This document shows positions 1 to 5,953 of a stretch of 9,300 bases of DNA, in pieces. Origin of the DNA: Chthoniobacterales bacterium (GTDB lineage: Bacteria; Verrucomicrobiota; Verrucomicrobiia; Chthoniobacterales; UBA10450); assembly GCA_013695905.1 (NCBI GenBank), contig JACCZQ010000269.1:1-9300 (forward strand), in the 5' to 3' direction. A program made the translations under genes and the position numbers. The notes under the pieces are model-generated. The model was given only the letters and a program-made list of their open reading frames with translations. It was not told where the DNA came from and ran no database searches. Every line of letters starts with the position of its first letter. The stretch's first letter is position 1.

Positions 1-49
1 TCGATCTTAGGGTTTTGAACGGGGAATGCAAGTCGCTCCGATGCCGCAG

Positions 50-685
50 CTACTTATGTGAGTAGATCTTTGGCGCATTGGCGTTTTTTCCGGGCGACCA
101 TGCCACGACCCCGAGAGGCAGCATCCGTTGGCTGTCTTCCGGGTCAGTCACCTGTCCGTCATAGTCCGCATCGATCCTGATTTGATATGGAGCCGTGTTG
201 CCTGGTCTGCTCCACGGGTGGTGGAACTCACTGGTCGGTTCGCCGCTGTTGTCCAGCCAAACGCCATACCCTCCGTCCTGCTTCGCAATCGTGGGGGTAA
301 GAAAGGCGATCTGGCGCGGATTCGCAGCTGCATCCTTGCCCATAAGTATCTGGATCAGCATCCTGTTGGGACTGCCCGCGCCTGCGCCATACGTGAAATC
401 GTCACTGCTCGGCGCACCCGGAGGAAGCGGGTATCTGCCGTACTCGGTGTAAAAGGCAGTTACCGCGGTGACGAGCTGCGTCACGTCGTTCCTGGCCTGC
501 GTCCGCTTGGCGGAATTCTGAACGCTTTGAAAGGCCGGGAACGCGAGGCCCATCAGCACGGCGATGATCGCGATGACCACCAGCAGCTCGATGAGCGTGA
601 AGCCGTGTTGTCTCTGGTTCAGATCGCGGAGGGTCACGTGAGGGTGGTGCGCGGAAGAAATACCATGAGCTGGAGCGTCACGCAT
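50..685 (-). CDS. Type II secretion / type IV pilin-like pseudopilin (prepilin N-terminal methylation domain)
   Basis: A 211-residue protein with a class III prepilin signal. Residues 1-28 form a hydrophilic leader ending in Gly28, followed by Phe29, the conserved Glu at mature position +5 (Glu33) and a hydrophobic helix to about residue 53. A prepilin peptidase would be expected to cut between Gly28 and Phe29 and methylate Phe29. The soluble part begins with an amphipathic helix (about 54-83, AFYTEYGRYP), as in GspG-type pseudopilins. Near the C-terminus IDADYDGQVTDPED (171-184) resembles an acidic calcium-binding loop. The ATG at 685 has a GAAG run 6-9 nt upstream; a GTG at 637 would give a shorter, more usual 12-residue leader. 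It is the last gene of the minus-strand group, 45 nt after the DUF2851 gene. No other secretion gene is in view, so whether it serves T2SS, a pilus or another filament is unknown. The many verrucomicrobial 'FTLIELLVVIAII' proteins are often solitary like this. Confidence 0.9.
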   Translation of the reverse strand: MRDAPAHGISSAHHPHVTLRDLNQRQHGFTLIELLVVIAIIAVLMGLAFPAFQSVQNSAKRTQARNDVTQLVTAVTAFYTEYGRYPLPPGAPSSDDFTYGAGAGSPNRMLIQILMGKDAAANPRQIAFLTPTIAKQDGGYGVWLDNSGEPTSEFHHPWSRPGNTAPYQIRIDADYDGQVTDPEDSQRMLPLGVVAWSPGKNANAPKIYSHK

Positions 686-730
686 GCGTTTCTTCGGGAA
701 TCACGTGAACAGACGCGCGACGCTTTGTCC

Positions 731-2104
731 TCAGCTCCAACGCTGCATCTGCTCCGGGAACGGGCAGTGGGCGCAGTCGGAGCCATCCTGCAGACAGAAG
801 TCCTCGTAGATCTGCAGCAGCCCCTGCTGATGCGCCACGCTGCGGACAAATTGCCGGCGCCGCGGATCGCCGCCGAAGAGCCGTGTCACGGCCGTCTCCA
901 GACGTCGGTTGGTAAGCTGCGCCGGCAGCTCGGCGTAGGCAGGCCACACCTCCACCCCACGCGCGGCGAGGAACGGCAGCACGACGTTTGCCAGGATCTC
1001 GGCCACGCGGGAGGCGCCGATCATCGCCATCTGCTGCGGCGCTCGTGCCGAGGTGAGGGTGTAATGTTGTTCCCAGAACGGGTGACGAATCCCGAGAAGA
1101 AACTTCCGCACGGCACCCGCTGCGGCCGGCTTTTCGCCTAACGAGTGAATGAAGCCGGACCAGTCACCCGCCACCGCCGCGAGCGCGCCGAGCCGCCGCT
1201 GCGGGTGATTGAGAGGACGCGCTCCGCCCAGCCGCCAGAGCGCCGCCGGTAGGACCAGGCGCTGCATGGAGTCACGGTGGGGCCACCAGCGGTCCCAGAG
1301 CGTCCGCACGTAGGTGCGCGTCTCGCCCGCATAGACACTCAGATCCGGTGCCTCGAGAAAACCGGCCCCGCCGAAGAGCAGCGCCTCCGTCTCCTCGCCC
1401 TGCGGGCGCAATGTCGCGAGGGGCAGCCGTTGGGCGAGGAGCGTGAACGGCAGCTTGTTCTGCTTGTAACCGAGCGCCGCCGCGAGCTCTTGGAAAAGCG
1501 TCTCATCACGCCCGTGCATCTCGAGCATTCGGCGCAGACGCGCGGTTTTGCGTTGGAGGCGGAACTCAGCGGCGCCGTCGAGCACCCCGCGCACCCGCTC
1601 CTCCGGCAACCCATGGAGCGGGGCCTGGCAGCGGCCGGGTCGCGCGAGCGGGACGTTCGCCGCGAAGCTCTCCGGCAATGCCCTCGGATCGACCCGCACC
1701 TGCAGCACATTCCGATGCGCTGGTGTGCGGGTGAAGAACGCGTGCTCGCTCGCATGCACGAAGACGTGCAGCACCGTGTCTTCGAAAGAGGGATTGGTCG
1801 CGTGACCGTGCGTTTCCCAGCTGCGATCGGAGAGATCGAACTCCACGCTGCCGCGCAGCACTTCACCGCCCTCTATGCGAATGGCAGTGTTCTGAAAATC
1901 TGGACCCGCTTCCCGATTCCAGGTGCCGAACTGCACCACTTCTATTTCCTTCCCGCAGACGGAGCGGAATTGCTTCCCGAAGTCGCCGGCGAACCAGCGG
2001 GCCTGCAGCTCCAGCTCGCCCGGATCGCGGCGCGGCGGGAAGAGCTGCCTCTCGTGGACACGTCCGCAGGCGCGGAGCTCGGAGTAGCGATCGGCAAGGG
2101 ACAT
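731..2104 (-). CDS. DUF2851 family protein
   Basis: A 457-residue soluble protein that I recognise as DUF2851, a family without an established biochemical role, found mainly in Bacteroidota and Verrucomicrobiota. The signature lies near the N-terminus: GTWNREAGPDF (about 61-71), then GSVEFDL (85-91) and an HGHATNPSFEDTVLHVFVH stretch (99-117), matching the family pattern GPDF / GNVE / W..HgH..dp.f..viLHVv. The C-terminus ends in a cysteine cluster, Cys437-x6-Cys444-x2-Cys447, which might bind a metal. I chose the ATG at 2104 (MSLADRYSE). The frame also opens at a GTG at 2152, which would add 16 residues that do not look like family sequence; neither start has a strong ribosome-binding site. 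The gene follows the DUF4126 gene (stop at 2170) by 65 nt, or 17 nt with the longer start, so the two are probably co-transcribed. The family call is secure; the function is unknown. Confidence 0.88.
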   Translation of the reverse strand: MSLADRYSELRACGRVHERQLFPPRRDPGELELQARWFAGDFGKQFRSVCGKEIEVVQFGTWNREAGPDFQNTAIRIEGGEVLRGSVEFDLSDRSWETHGHATNPSFEDTVLHVFVHASEHAFFTRTPAHRNVLQVRVDPRALPESFAANVPLARPGRCQAPLHGLPEERVRGVLDGAAEFRLQRKTARLRRMLEMHGRDETLFQELAAALGYKQNKLPFTLLAQRLPLATLRPQGEETEALLFGGAGFLEAPDLSVYAGETRTYVRTLWDRWWPHRDSMQRLVLPAALWRLGGARPLNHPQRRLGALAAVAGDWSGFIHSLGEKPAAAGAVRKFLLGIRHPFWEQHYTLTSARAPQQMAMIGASRVAEILANVVLPFLAARGVEVWPAYAELPAQLTNRRLETAVTRLFGGDPRRRQFVRSVAHQQGLLQIYEDFCLQDGSDCAHCPFPEQMQRWS

Positions 2105-2169
2105 GCGGCAGCCGATGATAGCAGGGCAGGCAAATCGTTCCCCGCGGAACACGAGCAGAGCCTGTGTTT

Positions 2170-3243
2170 TTAGTGGATCGCCGGCTCCTGCTCGCGTGGT
2201 TCGGCGGGCAATTGCTCCACGGGGTCGATCGCCGCCGCCGGCGCGGCCAGGCGCGCGCGGAGATACTCGACCGCTTCTTCAACCTGCGCCCCGCTGCTCC
2301 GCGGCAGGATGAAGAGGTAACGCGGACCTTTCCCACTCTCGGAGAAGATCACCACATTCTCAGAGAGAAACTTCGGCTCGCGCGCCACGGTCATGCCATC
2401 CAGCTCCAGCCACTGCGAGAAGCCGCGGCTGCCCTTCCGGCCCACGAACACCAGCTTCCGCGGTTCCTCGTTCGTGGCGACGAGGGCGCCGAAGAGATTG
2501 CCCGGGATGCGACGCGCGCGACCGCTGACGCAGGGCAGCGCCCACGCCACCGTCTCATGCAGGACATTTTGCCGCGCGAACGGCTCCTGCAGGTGCGACG
2601 CCAGGGTGGTGGGCAACGTCCCCGGCAGGTTCGTCTCGGCGGGGCCATTCAGCTTCTTGAAGACGAGCCAGATCTTCACTTTCATCGCGCGCAGCACCTT
2701 GGGCGCGAAGTAGAGGAAGGCCAGCAGCGCGAACGCGAAGATGCCGAGCGCGATTAACGGGTTGAAGTAAATCAAAGCGAGGCCGCCGAACACGGCCGCG
2801 TCTTCAAACAGACTGACGCCGATATTCGAGAACGGCTCGGGGGAAGTGTTTACCGCCAGGCGCGAAGAAGCTTTCGCGGTATGCGCCACGAGGGTGGTGG
2901 AGCCGGCCAGCAGCGCCACGATGACGTCGAACGCGGGGGTGGAGTGCCCCAGCACCTGCAGGCCAAGCATCGCACCGCCGATCGGCCGGATGACGGTGTG
3001 CACCGCGTCCCAGGCGGAGTCGATCCACGGCACCTTATCGGCGAAGAACTCGAGGAAGTAGAGAATGCCCGCGATGATGATGATGGCGGGATGCCCCAGC
3101 ACCTCGAGCGACTGGTATTGCGGCGCGAGGGTGATCCAGTGCTGGTTCACCGCCAGCCCGGTGACGAAGACCGTCAGGTAAAGATTGATGCCTGCCAGCG
3201 TGGCGAGGCCGAGTGCAACCCCCAGAAGGTTGAGCTGTTCCAC
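2170..3243 (-). CDS. DUF4126 domain-containing integral membrane protein with C-terminal soluble extension
   Basis: A 357-residue protein. Residues 1-195 match DUF4126, a small multi-pass inner-membrane family of unknown function. Hydrophobic segments lie at about 5-31, 52-68, 88-120 and 145-184, with the typical GINLYLTVFVTGL, PIGGAMLGLQVLGH and VALLAGSTTLVAHTAKAS stretches. Ordinary DUF4126 proteins end about here; this one continues with roughly 160 mainly soluble residues (about 198-357). The extension has FVGRKGSRGFSQWLELDGM (266-284), a predicted strand-rich part ending in RYLFILPRSSGAQVEEAVEYLRARL, and a low-complexity Pro/Glu tail. The start is a GTG at 3243 with no clear Shine-Dalgarno sequence, chosen because the family N-terminus begins here. 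It is the first gene of the minus-strand group and diverges from serS across a repeat-filled 256-base gap. A transport or membrane-organising role is possible, but nothing in the sequence proves it. Confidence 0.85.
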   Translation of the reverse strand: MEQLNLLGVALGLATLAGINLYLTVFVTGLAVNQHWITLAPQYQSLEVLGHPAIIIIAGILYFLEFFADKVPWIDSAWDAVHTVIRPIGGAMLGLQVLGHSTPAFDVIVALLAGSTTLVAHTAKASSRLAVNTSPEPFSNIGVSLFEDAAVFGGLALIYFNPLIALGIFAFALLAFLYFAPKVLRAMKVKIWLVFKKLNGPAETNLPGTLPTTLASHLQEPFARQNVLHETVAWALPCVSGRARRIPGNLFGALVATNEEPRKLVFVGRKGSRGFSQWLELDGMTVAREPKFLSENVVIFSESGKGPRYLFILPRSSGAQVEEAVEYLRARLAAPAAAIDPVEQLPAEPREQEPAIH

Positions 3244-3317
3244 AGCGGAAATATGAGGGGCGCGTGGTGATTGTCAGGTGGTTTTTCCGGAATGCCGGCG
3301 GTCCAGGACGCAGACTT

Positions 3318-3460
3318 ACGGAACACAGGCATTTTGCCTGTGCGGCCACCGGCCATTTTGGCCGGTGTATCTTCATCGCGGAAGAGTCCTCCGCGCTACC
3401 GCTCGACAGTCACCGGGCAAAATGGCCGGTGGCCGCACAGGCAAAATGCCTGTGTTCCGT
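3318..3460. repeat. Composite palindromic repeat (REP-like) with 50-base inverted arms
   Basis: Two 50-base arms, 3318-3367 and 3411-3460, are inverted copies of each other at 49 of 50 positions (the mismatch is a G/C change in the second palindrome). Each arm itself holds two hairpins. The first has an 8-bp stem, CACAGGCA-ttt-TGCCTGTG (3324-3342 and 3436-3454). The second has a 9-bp stem, CACCGGCCA-ttt-TGGCCGGTG (3347-3367 and, with one mismatch, 3411-3431). The 43-base spacer holds a third hairpin, CGCGGA/TCCGCG (3377-3395). The whole looks like a bacterial REP/BIME-type mosaic rather than a gene; open frames through it are by-products. It ends 40 nt before the serS ATG and begins 75 nt from the DUF4126 start, so it lies between the divergent promoters. 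The rest of the gap shows no convincing promoter; a TTGCCT at 3464-3469 is only a weak -35 candidate. Confidence 0.88.
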
Positions 3461-3499
3461 CAGTTGCCTTTCGGTCGCTCTGCTGATACACCGACGCTA

Positions 3500-4771
3500 A
3501 TGCTCGACATCCGCCTCATTCGCGAACAGCCGGACTTTGTGAAGGAACGGCTCGCCACCCGCGGCGGCGACGACGCAGCGAAGATCGATGAGGTGTTGCG
3601 GGTGGATGTGGAGCGTCGCCGCGCGGAGACGCAGCTGCAGCAATTCAATGCCGACCGGAAACGGCTCAGCAAAGAGATCGGCGGGAAGCGGAGCCGCGGT
3701 GAATCGTCGGAAGAACTGGAGGCGCAGGTCCGCGCGATCGGCGAGGAGATCGCCCGCGTCACAAGTGACGCTGCCGCCGGAGAGGAACAGCAGAAGAACC
3801 TCTTGTTAGGCATTCCGAACCTGCCGCACCCGCAGGCGCCGATCGGCCGGACGGCCGCCGAGAATCCGGTGGTGCGGAGTTGGGGCGAGCAGCCGCAGTT
3901 TGCCGGCGAGGTGCTTGATCACGTCTCGTTAGGCGCGAAGCTGCAGCTGTTCGATCTGGAGCGGGCGGCGAAGCTCAGCGGCTCGGGGTTCATCTGTTTC
4001 ACCGGCGCAGGCGCGCGGCTGGAGCGGGCGCTGATCCAGTTCATGCTCGATCTCCACACGCAGGAGCATGGCTATACGGAGATGAGTCCGCCTTTTCTGG
4101 TGCGGCGCGATTGCATGATCGGCACGACGCAGCTGCCGAAGTTCGAAGAGGACATGTATGGACTGGAGGAGAATCAGCTCTTCCTCGCGCCGACGGCCGA
4201 GGTGCCCGTGACAAATTTTCATCGCGAGGAAATTCTCGCCGCCTCGGAGTTGCCGAAGAAGTTCGTGGCCTACACGCCTTGTTTCCGGCGCGAGGCGGGC
4301 TCGGCGGGTCGGGAGACGCGCGGGATCATTCGGGTCCATCAATTCGACAAGGTGGAGCTGGTGAAGATCACCACGCCGGAGAGTTCGTTTGAGGAGCTGG
4401 AGGCGCTCACCGCGGACGCAGAGCGCGTGCTGCAGCTGCTGGGTTTGTATTATCGGGTGATCGAGCTTTGCACCGGGGATGTCACTTTCGGTTCCGCGAA
4501 GACTTACGACATCGAGGCATGGTCGCCGGGGCAGAATGCCTACCTCGAGGTGTCGAGCTGCTCGAACTTCATGGATTTCCAGGCGCGGCGGATGAATCTC
4601 CGCTGCAAAGACGCGGAGGGTAAGAATCGCTTCTGCCACACGCTGAACGGCTCCGGGTTAGCGCTGCCGCGGGTGTTCGCCGCGCTGATCGAGTCGGGGC
4701 AGCAGCCGGACGGCTCCGTGCGTCTGCCGGAGGTGCTGCATCGCTACTTCGGCGCGGCTGAGATTCGTTAG
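3500..4771 (+). CDS. serS: Serine--tRNA ligase (seryl-tRNA synthetase)
   Basis: Charges tRNA-Ser (and tRNA-Sec where present) with serine via seryl-adenylate in the cytoplasm. The 423-residue product has the usual bacterial SerRS length and order. An N-terminal MLDIRLIREQPDFVKERL segment leads into the long antiparallel coiled-coil arm that grips the tRNA (about 30-105). The class II catalytic core follows: motif 1 near 177-199 (ending EMSPPFLV), the serine-pocket TAE at 232-234, motif 2 at about 257-287 (TPCFRREAGSAG then GIIRVHQFDKVE), and motif 3 at about 379-410 (LNGSGLALPR). All key residues look intact. The ATG at 3500 is chosen because MLDIRLIRE is the canonical SerRS start; the frame stays open back to 3278, but that stretch is translated palindromic repeat. 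No strong Shine-Dalgarno precedes it. It stands alone on the plus strand, convergent with the DUF72 gene. No T-box leader is visible. Confidence 0.97.
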   Translation: MLDIRLIREQPDFVKERLATRGGDDAAKIDEVLRVDVERRRAETQLQQFNADRKRLSKEIGGKRSRGESSEELEAQVRAIGEEIARVTSDAAAGEEQQKNLLLGIPNLPHPQAPIGRTAAENPVVRSWGEQPQFAGEVLDHVSLGAKLQLFDLERAAKLSGSGFICFTGAGARLERALIQFMLDLHTQEHGYTEMSPPFLVRRDCMIGTTQLPKFEEDMYGLEENQLFLAPTAEVPVTNFHREEILAASELPKKFVAYTPCFRREAGSAGRETRGIIRVHQFDKVELVKITTPESSFEELEALTADAERVLQLLGLYYRVIELCTGDVTFGSAKTYDIEAWSPGQNAYLEVSSCSNFMDFQARRMNLRCKDAEGKNRFCHTLNGSGLALPRVFAALIESGQQPDGSVRLPEVLHRYFGAAEIR

Positions 4772-4786
4772 GCGGGCGGGTTTTCC

Positions 4787-4930
4787 CCTCCTGCTCTTGC
4801 TCCTGCTCCTGATCCTGCTCCTGCTCCTGATCTTGCTCCTGATCTTGCTCCTGATCTTCTGCGCTGGCGGGAGAACAGGAGAGGATCAGGATCAGGATCA
4901 AGATCAGGAGCAGGAGCAGGATCAGGAGGA
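4787..4930. repeat. Hexamer tandem repeats in two mirror-image (inverted) arms
   Basis: The gap between the convergent serS and DUF72 genes is built from degenerate hexamers. On the left (about 4787-4861) the unit is [AC]TC[CT]TG, i.e. CTCCTG, ATCCTG and ATCTTG in varying order. On the right (about 4876-4930) the complementary units CAGGAT, CAGGAG and CAAGAT appear. A core of 30 bases, 4806-4835, is exactly the reverse complement of 4899-4928, and pairing can continue imperfectly inward from both arms. The RNA from either strand could fold into one very long hairpin. It may act as a two-way terminator between the converging genes, but there is no classical U-tract. Translated, the unit reads as Asp/Gln/Glu repeats, which I regard as non-coding chance. 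Confidence 0.85.
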
Positions 4931-4933
4931 ATA

Positions 4934-4951
4934 CGGCGACTTACGTCGCCG
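4934..4951. other. Short perfect hairpin enclosing the DUF72 stop codon
   Basis: CGGCGAC-TTAC-GTCGCCG is a perfect 7-bp stem with a four-base loop. The loop holds the complement of the minus-strand TAA that ends the DUF72 gene, so the last codons of that gene form one side of the stem. It could be a small REP-type palindrome or a transcript-end stabiliser; no U-run follows in either direction. Confidence 0.6.
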
Positions 4952-5894
4952 AGCCGAAGAGCTCCAGCTGACCCGGGTCCGCGCTCAGCGTGTCGGTGGA
5001 GGAGGGGAGCGGCAGCTCGTAGCCGAGCCGCTGCGCGAGGCGCTGGCAGGTCTCCGGCGCGTAGCCTTCGTAATGATTGTTCACGAAGGTCCAGACGTTC
5101 CGCGTCTCCTCCAGGTGCCGCTCGATTTTCATCGCCCAGCTCTCCATCGCCGCCTCGCGTTTCCAGAGCAGCTTCCCGTATTGGTGAAGGCGCGCGCCGT
5201 CTCCGGCGTACTTCGTTCCGTAATCGCCGAGCAGCCGCACGTAAAGGAAGTCGGTGGTGTTCGGCCACAGCTCGAACGGCGCCAGGTTCCGCTCGTTCAG
5301 CGGGCTGGTGTCGGCCCAAACCCAGCAGACGCGATGCTTTTGCAGCAGGCGCACAATCTGCGGCCGGTGCCAGCCGGGGTGGCGAAACTCGATCGCAAAC
5401 CGGAAATCGCGCGGCAATTGCGGAAGAAAAGCCCGAAGTGCAGCGCTCCCTTCCTTCGGCGAAAAGGAGGGCGGCAGCTGCACCAGGATCACCTGCAGCT
5501 TCGGCGCGAGCGGCTCGAGGCAGCGGAGGAATTCCGTAAACTCGGCGCGGCAATCCCGCAGCCGGCAGGCGTGGGTGATCGAGCGCGGCAGCTTGCACGC
5601 GAACCGGAACGAAGCCGGCGTGCTCTCCACCCACCGCACCACCGTCGCCGGTGCGGGAGCTGCGTAAAAAGTGGAGTCCACCTCCACCGCCTGGAAGTAG
5701 TGCGAGTAGAACTCCAGCCAGCGATCCGGCGGCAGGTCATGCGGGTAGAAAACGCCCCGCCATTCCTCAAAACTCCACGCGCAGGCGCCGAGCCGGATTT
5801 TCTGCTGGTGGTTGAGATTCAAGAGGCCTTCACTTGCTGAATCGAAGCCGGCGCTGCGAAAAGATGTCTCCCGCGGCGCCTCAGAAAAGGGCAC
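4941..5894 (-). CDS. DUF72 domain-containing protein (YecE-like TIM-barrel)
   Basis: A 317-residue soluble protein of the DUF72/YecE family, a TIM-barrel fold whose substrate is not established. Family landmarks appear in order: IRLGACAWSFEEWRGVFYP (33-51), VEVDSTFYAAP (70-80), KLPRSITH (101-108), VQLPPSF (138-144), the strongly conserved EFRHPGW (169-175), WADTSP (193-198), YVRLLG (218-223) and FVNNHYEGYAP (270-280). Length fits the family once the start is settled. The listed start is a GTG at 5894. The first about 24 residues are not family-like, and an in-frame TTG at 5822, with GAAGG four bases upstream, would start the protein at (M)NLNHQQKIRLG, closer to where relatives begin. The gene is a single minus-strand unit, divergent from the bamD operon and convergent with serS. 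The family call is secure, the exact start is not. Confidence 0.92.
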   Translation of the reverse strand: MPFSEAPRETSFRSAGFDSASEGLLNLNHQQKIRLGACAWSFEEWRGVFYPHDLPPDRWLEFYSHYFQAVEVDSTFYAAPAPATVVRWVESTPASFRFACKLPRSITHACRLRDCRAEFTEFLRCLEPLAPKLQVILVQLPPSFSPKEGSAALRAFLPQLPRDFRFAIEFRHPGWHRPQIVRLLQKHRVCWVWADTSPLNERNLAPFELWPNTTDFLYVRLLGDYGTKYAGDGARLHQYGKLLWKREAAMESWAMKIERHLEETRNVWTFVNNHYEGYAPETCQRLAQRLGYELPLPSSTDTLSADPGQLELFGSAT

Positions 5895-5953
5895 CTTCCG
5901 GACCCTGGGTCCCTTGACGCAGGGGGCAAGCTTATTTAGCTTGCCGGCACCCG
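5895..5953. promoter_or_regulatory. Divergent intergenic region with two dyads and a possible promoter
   Basis: These 59 bases separate the DUF72 and bamD-like starts. They contain a perfect dyad GGACCC-t-GGGTCC (5900-5912) that could be an operator, and a hairpin GGCAAGCT-tattt-AGCTTGCC (5925-5945) ending 8 nt before the bamD ATG. TTGACG at 5914-5919 resembles a -35 box; 17 bases on is TAGCTT, a poor -10 match. If used, transcription would start almost at the ATG. No clear Shine-Dalgarno precedes the ATG. The dyads are seen directly; the regulatory role is inference. Confidence 0.4.

Noticed and set aside
128..1141. Long plus-strand open frame (337 codons)
   Set aside because: It lies antisense to the well-supported pseudopilin and DUF2851 genes, is rich in Arg/His, and has no recognisable domain; typical of GC-rich antisense frames.
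1277..2173. Plus-strand open frame (298 codons)
   Set aside because: Antisense to the DUF2851 gene; composition and lack of motifs mark it as a shadow.
2164..2757. Plus-strand open frame (197 codons)
   Set aside because: Antisense to the DUF4126 gene's C-terminal part; Arg/His-rich without domain features.
3318..3460. CRISPR array
   Set aside because: Only two copies in inverted, not direct, orientation, with a single spacer that itself forms a hairpin; no cas genes.
3278..3499. Upstream extension of serS by 74 codons
   Set aside because: The extra residues are the translation of the palindromic repeat; SerRS proteins begin at MLDIRLIRE (3500).
3244..3499. T-box or other riboswitch before serS
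   Set aside because: No T-box sequence, specifier loop or terminator/antiterminator pair was found; the structure present is a repetitive palindrome.
3929..4639. Minus-strand open frame within serS
   Set aside because: Overlaps the catalytic core of serS, whose motifs are all intact; no independent support.
4768..5634. Minus-strand open frame ending in Asp-Pro and Gly/Ala repeats
   Set aside because: Overlaps the DUF72 gene out of frame and continues through the hexamer array; no domain.
4797..5840. Plus-strand open frame starting with poly-Leu/Ile and Asp-Gln repeats
   Set aside because: Starts inside the hexamer repeat and runs antisense to the DUF72 gene. The leucine-rich start looks like a membrane helix but is only translated CTCCTG/ATCCTG repeat.
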